A stretch of 64,000 nt of DNA from Toxonevra muliebris (GCA_963691655.1 OY829326.1:99943340-100007339); one strand, 5' to 3'. Shown: positions 12,601 through 23,329, numbered from the stretch's first letter. Translations and numbers: made by a program. The notes: a model not told the origin generated them from the letters alone.

Positions 12601-12990
12601 ACACTGTGCAACAAAATTTGATCAAACAAAAGTAACTGAGCGGGGACTAAAAAAAATTAATACGTTTTTCGGAACTTTGCGAGATCATATCTAGTTTCTG
12701 TGTATATAATTAATTTATTTTAACGGATTAGATGCATTTTCGGAAAAAACCTAGGAAATTGTTTTTTTTTTCAATTAAAAAAACTTTAGTATTCATTTTT
12801 TAATTTTTAAAATCCGATCACTTTTGTCCAACTTAACAACTTCAACAATAAATTAATTAATAACTCGGAAAGAAGAGTTGTTCTTGAAAATCCCAAAACA
12901 TAGTAAATTTTTCGGTATTACTGGGTCCACATTTTCCCTGGTCCCAATTCAGCTATTTGTATTTATTTATTTTTTTTTTTTGCTCAGTGT
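12601..12990. mobile_element. Small TIR element with ACACTGTGCA ends, 390 bp
   Basis: The left end ACACTGTGCAACAAAAT and the right end, read inward, ACACTGAGCAAAAAAA are similar over about 16 bp. No clear target duplication and no ORF. The same CACTGTG motif opens other elements in this window (22771 and 28688). Confidence 0.5.
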
Positions 12991-13332
12991 AAAATTTTAT
13001 TCAATGTAAATAAATAAAACAAATGCATTTCAAATGCATGCATAACCAAATAAAGAATTTACAAGTAAACTTTCGCACTTTTTGTTTATATATTTTGCTC
13101 TGTAGGTATATATTTACTTATACTTATATATTTTCATTATTTGTTCTTCTTATTCAATATAATATTAACATACAATTTGCCATTGTTAAGTATTTAGCTT
13201 AAGTACCGGTTATGAAACAGTTGCAAAACTGCAAGCGAGTGTCGCGTCACGTTAACCAAAATCTAAGCCGATTTATTTGCAAAAAAAAAAAATAATAATA
13301 ATACAACAAAATAATAAAAATAAAAACTAATA

Positions 13333-13396
13333 ATGTTTTATGTTATAAAAGTTTTATATAATGAACTGGAAAAAGCAGATGAGCGATTTTATAGAG
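13333..13396 (+). CDS. ELOVL gene 1, exon 1
   Basis: This exon has 21 codons plus one base, ends in phase 1 and is followed by GT at 13397. It encodes the N-terminal luminal or cytosolic stub. The split codon becomes Asp22 with exon 2, matching the start of the conserved 'D-x-R' segment that also opens exon 2 of gene 2. Confidence 0.8.
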
Positions 13397-16322
13397 GTGT
13401 GCAACGAGATTCGTTGAGGCATTTGCTTAAAATTCATTACAAATTTCCTTAATATTTAATTTTTTGCTTCAGATTCTCGCACTTCACACTTACCATTATT
13501 GGGTCCACCATGGGCCATGGTTATAATTCTGATATTGTATTTATTACTGGTAAATAAATGGGGTCCCAAATTTATGGAAAATCGTAAGCCATACAATGTT
13601 AAGCTGCCAATGCAAGTATATAACATACTGCAAGTTGTATTAAATTTATATGTTTTTTATAAAGTTAGTATGCTTTTTAAACTAGATGAAATTATTAGTT
13701 AATAAATCAGTTTCATTTTCAGTCATTGCGCTACTCTTACTGGCAGCCATATTTTAAGGTATCCTGTCAAGAATATGATACAAAAGATTTTCGCCCAACA
13801 GCCATGCAATTGGTGCCAGCAGCATATGCTTACTATATTAGTAAATATTTGGATCTATTCGATACAGTAAGTAAAGAAAGTTAATGAGCAGGTATTTGGA
13901 TTTAAATATTGGATTTGATTTAAAATTTCATTGCTGCTAGAAATTTAGAAAAGTAATTTCAATTTCGATATTTAAATGCACCTCGATTTCGCCCGATTAC
14001 ATATGCTTAAGCTTAAAATTATTTCTAACTTAGGGACTTGGAGCTTGAAGATTAATATCTAACTCAATTCCTTTTATTCTTTTCATACTAATCCTGAATC
14101 GAACATTTCTTAACACCGAATTTTCTGGTTCCAACTCCTTATCAGTTTTTGGTTTCCACTTCGGCTCTGATTCTCTATCTATCCGATTTTGAGTTTGACT
14201 CTACAATCAACATTTTTTGACTCATTTTTTTTCAAAGCAGAATTTCTGATTCTGCCTCCTTCAATACAAATTTTTTCACTTAAAATATGATTTAAACTCT
14301 TGAAACAACGAAACTTTATGAGTTTGAATCAGTTTCATGAAATAGCGAGCACTTTGACTCTAAATCCGTTGACTTCGCCGCCGCCTCCGCCTTCAACTCC
14401 GAAAAAAGTCTCCAGTTCGAGATTTCTCACTTTCATTCCAACTTATTATACTCTAAATTTTTATCGAATCCGATTTAAATTAGACCATTGAATGTCCTAA
14501 CTGTATATAGCACTTTCAGCGTGGAGTTTTTTGATCGTCATTCTGGCTTACATCCTCCACTATTGAAATTTCGGACTTTGAAAATGGTATTCAAACACAG
14601 CTTGATTTTTACCATAGCATTTTCAATATAAAATTATTTGAGTTTCGTTCTCCAAAATTACATTTTTAACCAACACAGGTTCTTTAGCTTTGACCTTGAT
14701 TCTTCAATACTGACTTTTCTGATTCCAAATTTTCCAAAAATATTTTATTCAAAACAAAATTTTCCAGCTCCTATTCTTCTGAAACTGGTTTGCCTGTCTT
14801 TGTTTCTTGCAATTGGCATAGAACTTTTGATGCCAATATCTCAGTCCTATTCCAAACTATATTACATTTGCTGACTCCGAATTTTTCAAAACAGAACGAA
14901 ACTCCGACAAATTTTAACGCAGAATTTTTCAATACTAATGCTAACCGGTTCCGGATTTACGGACTCTGGAAATTATTTTTCGTACTATTTGATTTTGACT
15001 CCAAATTTCAAAATACAATTTTCTGACCTCACTTTCAAATTCTCTTACATAGAATTCACTACCCTGAACTTATCAATATTAAGTATTTCGATATTCAGTC
15101 CTACAAAGAAATACCAAAATTCGATGCTCAACCAAGAAATTTACTAGCCACACCTCCGAAGTTGGGAGAAAAGTAGAAAAAGTATAACTAGAAAATTTAT
15201 ATGTATGGGTCCACGTTAGATTTACAATTGAAATTTAATTTCAACCAAAACTTTTTTCATTTTTTTCTCTTGCATTTTTGAATTCTTGAGAAGAAAATAA
15301 TTGACACGTATTTTTTTATTTCAATATGATGTTTTTTATTTTGAAGTTACGATATTTTAAAGTCTTCGAGATTTAAAAATAGAACATTTTTCAATCCCTA
15401 AAAACTCAAAAACTAACAGATGTAGGAAAAAATTTCCAGATAGTAAAAGTTCGCATATCGCATAAACTCATCGAAAAATTATGAAAATAAAATTGTTTTT
15501 GTTATTCAACATATGAATTCTGTAATTTTTATAAACAAGTTAAATTTTTCCATATTTAGACATTTTTTATTTTAATTTTTTTAGTCTGTAAATATTTATT
15601 AATGTGTTAGGAAAACTGTGTATAAAAGAAAAACTTTTGGTTGAAATTGAAATTTCAGTTGCAAATCTAACATGGAATGACCCATATATATAAAAATAGT
15701 AACGCTTACACAACAAAAACAAAGTGCCACTTTTTTGTAACTAATTTATGTACATTTCTTATAGGTTTTCTTTCTGCTTCGTAAAAAATACAATCAAATT
15801 ACATTCTTGCATGTGTATCATCATGCATTAATGGTATTTGGTGTTTGGGCTTATTCTACACTACTATTTGGTAAGTATCTTAAATGAATTTCCATTATAT
15901 TTCTTTCTACCTACATATAAAAATTTATTTCTATTTATTTATTTTTTCGTGCGTTAGGTTCCCATTACACCGCCACTGGGGTCATTAACTCTTTCATACA
16001 CGTTTGCATGTATTCGTATTATTTTGTTGCGGCATTAAAACTTCAAACTGACTTGATACCGTGGAAGCGTCGCTTAACCCAATTGCAAATCATACAATTT
16101 TGCTACTTGACATTTCATTTTATCCAACCAATTTTCAATAATTGGTGCAAATTGGATTTATTCTGGTCTTGGGTGGCATTTCTGCAAAATTTCTTTATGC
16201 TTTTGCTATTTAGTGATTTTTATTATAAAGCATACATACAAAAATCACGAAAGGTAAAGAAAGTGCAAAACGATGGCATGAAGATACGCTCATTGGAAAC
16301 TGATAAAACGAAAATGCTTTAA
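13333..16322 (+). CDS. ELOVL-family very-long-chain fatty-acid elongase, gene 1 (five exons, 289 aa)
   Basis: Spliced CDS: 13333-13396, 13473-13663, 13723-13866, 15765-15870, 15958-16322; all introns are GT-AG and the frame stays open across every junction (870 nt, 289 aa plus stop). Family markers: K126-YLDLF-D132-T133, the histidine box HVYHH at 149-153, the NxxxHxxMYxYY motif at 179-190 and TQLQIIQ at 209-215. Multiple hydrophobic segments suit an ER polytopic membrane enzyme. The last five residues, KTKML, fit a KxKxx ER-retrieval signal. Known role of the family: condensation of malonyl-CoA with long-chain acyl-CoA, the first step of each elongation cycle. The length is normal for the family. 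The ATG at 13333 is chosen because it gives a short exon 1 joining in phase to the conserved exon 2, as in the downstream paralogue, and an in-frame stop lies just upstream (13321-13323). A poly(A) signal lies at 16365-16370. Chain-length specificity and the Drosophila orthologue cannot be assigned by eye. Confidence 0.95.
13473..13663 (+). CDS. ELOVL gene 1, exon 2
   Basis: The acceptor AG is at 13471-13472 and the donor GT at 13664. It encodes residues 22-85: the 'LLGPPW' entry to the first membrane segment and the '[12 protein letters not shown]' loop typical of insect elongases. It is 191 nt, the same as exon 2 of gene 2. Confidence 0.93.
13723..13866 (+). CDS. ELOVL gene 1, exon 3
   Basis: The acceptor AG is at 13721-13722 and the donor GT at 13867. 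It has 48 codons in phase 0 (residues 86-133) and ends exactly on the KYLDLFDT motif, as does exon 3 of gene 2 (also 144 nt). Confidence 0.95.
13867..15764 (+). other. Intron 3 of ELOVL gene 1
   Basis: 1.9 kb. From about 14080 to 15130 it is a degenerate, pyrimidine-rich repetitive tract with recurring CTGATTC, GACTCC and TTTTCAA words; the small ORFs here come from this composition. The rest is mainly the TIR element at 15206-15684. Confidence 0.75.
15206..15684. mobile_element. TIR element of the TGGGNC-TTCCA type, about 480 bp
   Basis: The arms 15206-15256 and 15630-15684 are reverse complements over about 50 bp with a few differences. The right end reads inward TGGGTCATTCCATGTTAGAT. TA flanks both ends (15204-15205 and 15685-15686). 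The end motif resembles that of the larger element at 22164-23327. No ORF. Confidence 0.72.
15765..15870 (+). CDS. ELOVL gene 1, exon 4 (histidine box)
   Basis: The acceptor AG is at 15763-15764 and the donor GT at 15871. It encodes residues 134-168 and carries the HVYHH histidine box at 149-153. It is 106 nt, the same as exon 4 of gene 2. Confidence 0.96.
15958..16322 (+). CDS. ELOVL gene 1, exon 5 and stop
   Basis: The acceptor AG is at 15956-15957. It encodes residues 169-289 with the [12 protein letters not shown] and TQLQIIQ motifs, the last membrane segments, a basic cytosolic tail and the terminal KTKML. The stop codon TAA is at 16320-16322. Confidence 0.96.
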
Positions 16323-16364
16323 TAACTATGAGGAGGAAACATAAGATTTATACTTATTTTTGAA

Positions 16365-16370
16365 AATAAA
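16365..16370 (+). promoter_or_regulatory. Poly(A) signal of ELOVL gene 1
   Basis: AATAAA lies 43 bp after the stop codon, the first canonical signal downstream of the gene. Confidence 0.7.
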
Positions 16371-16759
16371 TAATAAGTTTGTAATATACATATGTATTAA
16401 TAAGTATGTATGTGTAATTTCAGGGCGGACTTGTGCATACATATGTTTGTATGAAAATAAAAGTTAAGTTTAGTTTTTATGATTAATTGGATCATTAAGC
16501 TATGAAATATCAATGAAATTATAATATTTCAATAAAAATATTTAATTAATTAAAACATCATATTAAAATTGTACACAAAAAATTGTATAAAACTTGAGTG
16601 CTGTTGATTGAAGTTTTGTGGGAATATAAATGCATATAAGATACTGTTCAAAATTAAAGCGTACTTAGAACTCAATATGCTGAAAGCTGAATAACTTCAG
16701 CATAAATCCAGAGAAATCCATTGGCTCTTTTTTATTGTGAAACTCTATTTTATTCTATA
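16371..16759. other. Downstream flank of gene 1
   Basis: AT-rich, no gene or element recognised. Confidence 0.5.
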
Positions 16760-17800
16760 CTAACTGGGCTTCGCCCAGCTTCGTTGTCCGGAACTGGCAA
16801 AGTAGTGGTAATGCAAAAATTACAACAACTAAAACGTTTGCAAGAGATAAATCTATATGAGTGTGCCAGTCTTCGATCAAAATCGAATCATTACACTGAT
16901 CATATCATTTATATGAGTAGTTCCACTTCCACGTGTTTAATGGTGTCAACATTCTTCTCAGTTTTTGCTATCAACATCCCATCTTAACATACAAACCTTC
17001 ATCATCTTTCTTACTATGGCTCTCTAATAACTATCAACATACATCCTTTACACCTAAATTTGTATTGCTTGCCTTAATATGGTTCCCCATATCGCTGCCT
17101 TAATTTGCTAAAGCCGTAACACGCATTTTTCAAATTTTATAGGAGAACCAAAAAACATTTTTGTATTTGGAGTCATGTATCGAGAATTTGTAATTTAAAC
17201 TAAAAGGAAAGATTGCAAGTTTTCAGTGTACATTTCTAAAATTTTAGGTACAGGGCACACTTTACCATAATCCATCGACAACTCTATACTGAAAAATTGA
17301 TGTTAGGGCCTTGGCAAAATAAGCAAAATATATACCTTTTGAAGCATTTCCTTAGTATGCCAAAAAACTTCTGCCACATTCTGCCCAACAATTATTACTA
17401 ACCATCCGCCTTTACACACAAACTGCCAGTGTGTTTTTTACAATGGTTTCTCAGGTATGCAGTTTCAAACATTTTCTTGGGAGGTGTCACGCATATTTTA
17501 TTTATTCCATTCATTTTTTTTCTAGCATTTTCCATTGGCAATCAAAGCTCTCTAACCACAAATAATTTAGAAAACTAAAACTCAGATTTTATAGGAGATG
17601 CAATGTCCCCTTTTTTCAATTTCACAGACCTTTTTCCTGTGGCATTACATTGCCAATTAACATTCTTGTATCAAATTTCTGGTTGTGGAGATATACCCGA
17701 AAATTATCTGAGTTATTGATGGGCATATGTCCATGAATAATAGTATGAAAAAAAATAATTATTTGTATAAAAAAAGGAATTACTTGGTCCACCTGTTGTT

Positions 17801-17877
17801 GAATTCGAACTCTCGACACCAAAAAAACTCAGAATTCCTCTGCACAACTTTATCCTTCTTTTTAACTCACTCAGCCA
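17801..17877 (-). repeat. tRNA-like unit T1 (A and B box)
   Basis: On the minus strand an A-box-like TGGCTGAGTGAG (17866-17877) is followed by a B-box-like GAGTTCGAATTC (17801-17812). It is tRNA-like in order, with a longer than usual gap between the boxes. Flanked by GTGATCACATTAGTAATATG at about 17897. A relic rather than a functional tRNA: no matching acceptor stem. Confidence 0.5.
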
Positions 17878-18030
17878 CACACATTTATAAAATAATGTGA
17901 TCACATTAGTAATATGTAGTTGATAATGTATTATGTTTGTTTGCATGTTTTATATTCACCTTTGTCTTTATTTGTTGTGTATTTATTTTTTTACACCACA
18001 AAAAAAAAAAAAAAAAAAAAAATTTGGTTC

Positions 18031-18119
18031 GCTCCAAGTGGGATTTGAACCCACTATTTAAAAAATCTATTTCCAACATCCACTACTTTACCCTACCTCC
18101 TAACCAACTCATCTACACA
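18031..18119 (-). repeat. tRNA-like unit T2 (A and B box, intact T-arm)
   Basis: On the minus strand TAGATGAGTTGG (18104-18115) resembles an A box. Downstream is a perfect T-arm, GTGGG-TTCAAAT-CCCAC (18038-18054), containing a B box GGTTCAAATCC. The acceptor arms do not pair, so this is a tRNA-derived or tRNA-like pol III promoter unit and not a tRNA gene. A poly(T) run (minus strand) follows at about 18000-18022. Confidence 0.62.
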
Positions 18120-18130
18120 ACAATATGAAG

Positions 18131-18521
18131 TGTTGTGATCAAATTGGTAATACGTAGTTACATTCATGCAAATGAAAAAGAATTTAAAACAGAAAGCTCT
18201 CACGCATTCTTTTCGGCTTTGTGTTTGTGTTGTGGAAATCAAAGGGATAGAAATAAAAAAAAATTTGGGTTTTGTTCTAGGAAAAACAAATATATTTACA
18301 ATAACAAATGTAAGGGGAACGAATTTTTAATATAAAAATGCATTTTACAGGTAAACTATTAACTTTAGATGTATGCCACCACTGACTTTATTTTACCAAA
18401 TGATAAGATCTATAATCTTTCCATACATAATTTTATTATACCTCTTTTAGTTTAAGCATTGCGAAATATAGAAACCTATTAGGACTAAACATTTAACAGC
18501 GCTCTATTTTTTATATATAGA
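18131..18521 (-). repeat. Direct repeat copy 1 of Helitron-like 5' region
   Basis: This segment matches 20138-20647 in the same orientation. Shared blocks include GTAATAYRTAGTTACATTCAT, ACAGGTAAACTATTAACTTT, GTATGCCACCACTGAC and ATAGAAACCTATTAGGAC. The copies differ by substitutions and small indels. Confidence 0.85.
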
Positions 18522-18630
18522 AGATATATATAAATATTTGTAAATAAACAATTTTTCCATGACCAAATTGATAGCATATTATATTCTTATATTTATGTGA
18601 TGAAAGTATAATATTTGCATATTGTATATA

Positions 18631-19917
18631 CAGGGTGACAATCGTAAAGTGGCGCACACATTTCAGCAGTTATTTTCAAAAGGACGTACTTCCATTAAGT
18701 ACAATTAAGTGTTAACATTGCTGAATATATAAGCATTCATTTGAACCCCACCTCATTCAATATAACCTCCTTTAGCCTGCACACATGCCTTCAATCGATC
18801 CGGAAATCGTAGGACTGTTCGCCGCAGGACTTCCTGATCAATTTCAGTCCAGGCTTTCTCTAATGAATTTGTCAGCGACTCCAGACTGTGGTGTTGAGAT
18901 GCACAAGCCTTACTCTCTTAAATACTCCAAATAGAGTAGTCCATTGGATTCAAGTCTGGGGAGTATGGTGGCCATTCTTGAGATGTTATGAATCCAGAAA
19001 AATTGTCTTTTATCCATGTTTGCGTTAATTTTGCCATGTGGGAAGGTGCAGAATCTTGCTGGAAAGTCCACTTTTCATTTCCAAATGTATCTTGGGCCCA
19101 GGGAGAACATGTTCATTTAAAATGCTCCGATAAACAACCTGGTCAATTTTAACACCCTCTTCAACGAATATTAGAGGAGTTCTGGCATTAGCGGAAACTC
19201 CAGACCATACCATAACGGAAGCTGGCTTTTGAACTCGGCCAACAGTCCTATTTTGTTGCGACGATGATGTTAGCCACATTCGGTCATTTTGCGCATTGAA
19301 ATGTTGTTCAACCGTGAACATTTTTTCATCTGTAAACAAGATATTTTCAACATTTTTTAACACGGAGGAGCGTAGCAACGCCTTGCATCTTTGCAGTCGC
19401 AAATCTTTCTTTTTTTGTGTCAGATCTTGAGCTTTTCGGAGCTTGTACGGCTTAAGATTAAGCTTTGATTTTGCCATGATTCGCACTGTTTCACGGTTTA
19501 CTCCCATTTCCTTAGCGATTTTTCTCATTGAGCGCCTTGGATTTCGCTTGATTCGTTTACGAATTTTTTCTGTTAAACCAGTAGTGGCAACTGTTGAAAA
19601 TTTTCTCCGGTCTCTATCTCCAAAACCCCCAGTTTCATTATATCGAATAATAGCTCGGTCTACCGTACGACTTGACAAATTTAAAGCCTTTGCAATTTGA
19701 CGGCTACTATAATTTGCCAAATGAAATTTCATAATTTCACGACGAATTTTTTCCTTATCCATTTTTATGGAAATTTCAAAATGTAATAACAAAAATTCAA
19801 ATGAAATTAAAAGCAAAGCCAATGATGAATGAATTTGCTTTTTAAATTAAAGTAACGGTAAATGGCAAAGCTTGCTGCAGAGTATTAAACTTGCGTCACT
19901 TTACAATTGTCACCCTG
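18631..19917 (-). mobile_element. maT-type Tc1/mariner element, copy A (1287 bp)
   Basis: Inverted ends CAGGGTGACAATCGTAAAGT and, at the right, CACTTTACAATTGTCACCCTG read outward, flanked by TA at 18629-18630 and 19918-19919. It carries a minus-strand transposase. It inserted into the Helitron-like block. Nearly identical to the copy at 39121-40416. Confidence 0.96.
18753..19762 (-). pseudogene. maT (DD37D) transposase, frameshifted
   Basis: Start Met at 19762 ('MDKEKIRREI'), helix-turn-helix region in the first 60 residues ('[20 protein letters not shown]'), then catalytic core blocks 'LFTDEKMFTV' and '[15 protein letters not shown]'. A one-base deletion near 19110 shifts the frame after 'NEHVL', and a TAA interrupts the third-Asp region's frame further on (near 18930). 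In the sister copy the spacing from Asp in 'QQDSAPSH' to Asp in 'NPMDYSIW' has 37 residues between, the DD37D signature of maT. Inactive as it stands. Confidence 0.92.
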
Positions 19918-20049
19918 TATTGTCTTTGTAGGTATTTTTGTTGTATATTTACTTTTTTTCCACCACACCGATGAAAAACAAAAAAGAAAAAAATGGAAAA
20001 ATAGAAAAAAAGAATATAAAAGAAAAAAACAATTGATTTACTATTAGTG

Positions 20050-20123
20050 GGATTCGAACTGAATACATCCTCCTCTTTAATTCTTTTTACTTTCTTTACC
20101 CTTCACTTTAACACCCTCATCCA
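20050..20123 (-). repeat. tRNA-like unit T3 (decayed)
   Basis: On the minus strand TGGATGAGGGTG (20112-20123) and CAGTTCGAATCC (20050-20061) stand at the same relative places as the A and B boxes of T1 and T2. The flanking CATGATCAAATTAGTAATAT segment at about 20140 also aligns. Confidence 0.5.
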
Positions 20124-20137
20124 CACACCATCATGCA

Positions 20138-20647
20138 AAATCATGATCAAATTAGTAATATATAGTTACATTCATTCAAATGAAGAATTATATAAAACGA
20201 AAGCTCGCATTCTATTGTTTTGTGTTTGTGTGGTGGAAATCACAGGGAGCGAGATAGAGGAGAAATGAAATCAAACTCATTGTTATTAGTTCTAGGAAAA
20301 ACATAAATATTTACAATAACAAATGTAAAGTGAAAAAATTTTTAATATAAAAATTCATTTTACAGGTAAACTATTAACTTTAGATGTATGCCACCACTGA
20401 CTTTATTTTAGCAAAATAAGTTTAAGCAGCATTTTGCATTAAATAGCTAAAAAATTTTAAAAAATTGACTTTGATTCAAATATCGATCTATATTAAAGAA
20501 ACTATTTGAAATTAACTTAAAATAAATATCAACTTAACTCGACAAATGTCCAAAGCAATTACATACGAAATTTCATGACAATCCGTTGCGTAATATAGAA
20601 ACCTATTAGGACTAAACATTTAACAGCCTCTATTTTATATATATAGA
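20138..20647 (-). repeat. Direct repeat copy 2 of Helitron-like 5' region
   Basis: Partner of 18131-18521 on the other side of the maT insertion. It is about 120 bp longer, mainly by an extra AT-rich stretch at 20420-20580. Confidence 0.85.
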
Positions 20648-22163
20648 TAAATTAGTTTTAGAAATAAAAATGATCTCTATAATACAAAAAACAAAATATA
20701 TCAAATTTTATTCAAAAGACTTTCGTATTTATTCGCAAAAACTACAGCGCACTTGAACTAATTAATTAGTAATATTTTATTATGAGCATCAAATTTAGTT
20801 TTTAGTATAAAGAAAAGTTACCTCTGTATTTGTTAATACATTAATACATAAATATCTGAAATGTGTTATAAATTTCTTAACAAATATCTAATTTTAGGGA
20901 TCTCTAATAATATTCACTTAAATTAAAGGATATCTCTCTCCAGGAAGTTTTTATTCCAACATTAAGACCGTCGTTATAATTGTACTGTTTTCTATAGTTG
21001 ATTCGTGCAACTATGGAAGCCACGACAAAATTTGAGAATTTTGGCTTACAAAATCCGATTTTGCAATTCATGATGTATGGCTCGGAGGGTTATCATACTG
21101 TGAAATTCAATATAGTGATCCAAGTTATTCATGAGATAGAGAAAATGTTAAGTTCAACATTCTAATGTGATTATATAATGAGATTCGTATCGAGAATAAA
21201 CTCTTATTCAGGAATATACCCATTAGGGGCCGTTCACATTAAACGTAAAGCGCGAGGGGAGGAGGCTTCGACAATTTGTTACTTTAATTTAATGTAATTT
21301 TTTTTTTGCAAAGGACATTAACCTCCAAATTGCCCAGAGTTTCAGCCGATATTGGGCAATTTTGACAATTTTGGCACAATCAAAGATTTCAACAAAAAGT
21401 ATCTGCAGGCCACCAAAATGATATCCAGAAGAACTTTGCAAAAGTTGATGGTGGCCGTTAACCGCAAACGTCGATTATTCCAACGCCAAAGCTTGAAAAA
21501 CTAAAATTCTGTTTTTACCCATTTTTTCATACCAAAAGTTAAAATAAAATAACATATAAACATATTCTATATTCCTATCAAGTTATCTATTTGTAAGACC
21601 AATTGTTCAGACAATGAGCCGTTCCGCCGTGCCTGCCGTGATTTTAACAACCTCTATAATGTTGTCGATGTTTCTGATTCGGTAGATTCCATAAAACAAA
21701 ATGTTGTAATTTTTTTTAAATATATAGATGTCGTTATCAGCTGATGATTTATAATCTGTAGCTGAATTTCAGAAGGGCCACTTGTTGGGTAGTGCGCTAC
21801 CCCAACTTCCTTTTAAAAGAAAAAAAAAGAAGAAAAACAGAACATTTTTGAGATTATGATTAAAAAAATTATGGTTTACTTTTTGCAATTTTTAAAATAC
21901 TTGTACTCTGACTAGACCTAACCCCTTAAGGCATCAATTTGGTACAAAATAAATTTTTTACCATTTTTCTTTGAGAAATATCGTTTTGAATAGTTTGTTT
22001 TAAATTTAAAAGTTATTTCAAGCTATTATTCTTATCTAAATGTTATATAGTAAATATATCACTGAAAAAATATTGTTTGCCTAATATAAAACATTTTATT
22101 TTTGTTAGTGATATTTCTTTGACTGTAGCTATATCATTTGTATGTAATACGTATTTTTATATA
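20648..22163. other. Non-coding with repeat fragments
   Basis: It holds an orphan end-like fragment AGGGGCCGTTCACATTAAAC at 21235 (inverted partner at about 11576) and a LINE 3' piece at 21612-21770. No host gene. Confidence 0.55.
21612..21770 (+). pseudogene. 3' end of a non-LTR retrotransposon
   Basis: In frame, 21618 onward encodes 'EPFRRACRDFNNLYNVVDVS' and 'SIKQNVVIFF', homologous to the end of the ORF at 37444-37857 ('[20 protein letters not shown]', '[10 protein letters not shown]'). Both are followed by the same GATTTATAATCTGTAGCTG-type 3' UTR word. It is a 5'-truncated LINE tail. Confidence 0.75.
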
Positions 22164-23327
22164 TGGGACGTTCCAGGCCAAGTCAGCAGCAATTCACACC
22201 ACATCTCCGATAAGCTTCAAATTTGGAGGGTCGATAGAAACATGAATAATAAAGAAATGCCAAATTTCAGTTGTTTTTATACATTTTTGCGAAATTTACA
22301 ATACAAAAACACAAAAAATACGATTTTTTTATTTTTTCAAAACTGAGGCAGGGAAAAATTTTGAAAAATTTCACACATATGTATCATTAGATTATCTTTC
22401 TAAAAAAAATTTAAAAAATTTTTTACTCAAAAATTAACAACAAAAACAAATTTTTTTTAAACAAACTGATTTTTTAAAAAATTCCAATTTTTTTAAATTT
22501 AAAAAAATTCACAAAAATAGGCCTGAGTTTTGCGCAAATTTTGAGTATTTAACTTTTGGGTGGACTCCATAATTTTAGAAGATATACAGATTTTTGTGAA
22601 ATGATACGTGTGAAATCACTGTCCACGAGCGACTTTTTCGTCTCGCCACATAAAAGCCCGACACGAAATTTTGGCTATATGACTCTCAAATAAAATATAC
22701 ATAACATAATTAGAACAACATAATATAATTATTTAATGCTGTACTTTTCATTAAAAAGTTCATTAAAAATTACACTGTGCAACAAAATCAGAAAAATTTT
22801 ATAATCCCTAGGTTTTGACAACGGTTTCCGAAATTAAGTTGAAAAATATGATATAAGTGTCTCAGAGTTTCTATGAGAGTGTACTTTTTTCCATACAACC
22901 CAATATTTTAAAGTTTTCGTGTTATGTCCAAGTTGTCGGTGTATGTCATATAAAAATAAGTGAAAATTTGAGCCTAAAAACGCCGGATTTCGTTTTCAGT
23001 GTCTTAGGACAAATTGTACAGAAAAGTAAAGGAAATCTTTCATCTTGAGTAACTGACCCTGAGTATCTACCCCCTAACCCCACTTTTCTCCAAAATGACG
23101 AAAAATGCCATTTTTCAAACTCTTTTCATCGCAACTCCCAAACTATTGGCTTTCCCAAATATCTATCTTCGACAAGAATGTAACCAAAGTATTAAAAATT
23201 AACTTAATTTTGCATTTCTGAAACTGAAATTTTGCATTTCTTTATTATTCATGTTACTCTATCGAAATTTTAAGCTTATCGGAGACATGTGGTGTGAATT
23301 GCTGCTGACTTGGCCTGGAACGCCCCA
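22164..23327. mobile_element. Long-TIR element with TGGGACGTTCCAGG ends, 1.16 kb
   Basis: The arms at 22164-22276 and 23219-23327 are reverse complements over about 110 bp with scattered differences; they share CCAGGCCAAGTCAGCAGCAA. TA borders both ends (22162-22163 and 23328-23329). There is no transposase, so non-autonomous. A CACTGTGCAACAAAA motif inside at 22773 marks another possible element end. The superfamily is uncertain. Confidence 0.82.
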
Positions 23328-23329
23328 TA

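Larger units (their letters stand above)
16760..20647 (-). mobile_element. Helitron-like block (minus strand), split by maT
   Basis: On the minus strand the 5' side begins A|TC with TCTATATATATAAAATAGAG (from 20647). The 3' side has the short GC hairpin CTGGGCGAAGCCCAG (16764-16778) just before TTAG|T (16760-16763). A TC start, a 3' hairpin close to the terminus and A/T insertion are Helitron features; the terminal CTRR is here TTAG. A second, similar 5' terminus at about 18521 suggests a tandem or nested pair. No Rep/helicase coding sequence, so it is non-autonomous. The maT element at 18631-19917 interrupts it. Confidence 0.62.

Noticed and set aside
13361..13396. ATG at 13361 as start of ELOVL gene 1
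   Set aside because: It is out of frame with exon 2 after splicing at 13396; the ATG at 13333 is in frame and gives the family's usual N-terminal length.
14300..15147. Several ORFs of 60-80 codons in intron 3 of ELOVL gene 1
   Set aside because: They overlap each other in different frames and come from a degenerate repetitive tract.
18031..18119. A genuine tRNA gene
   Set aside because: The T-arm is perfect, but acceptor arms do not pair, no proper anticodon arm forms and the unit is repeated; a tRNA-like relic is the better reading.
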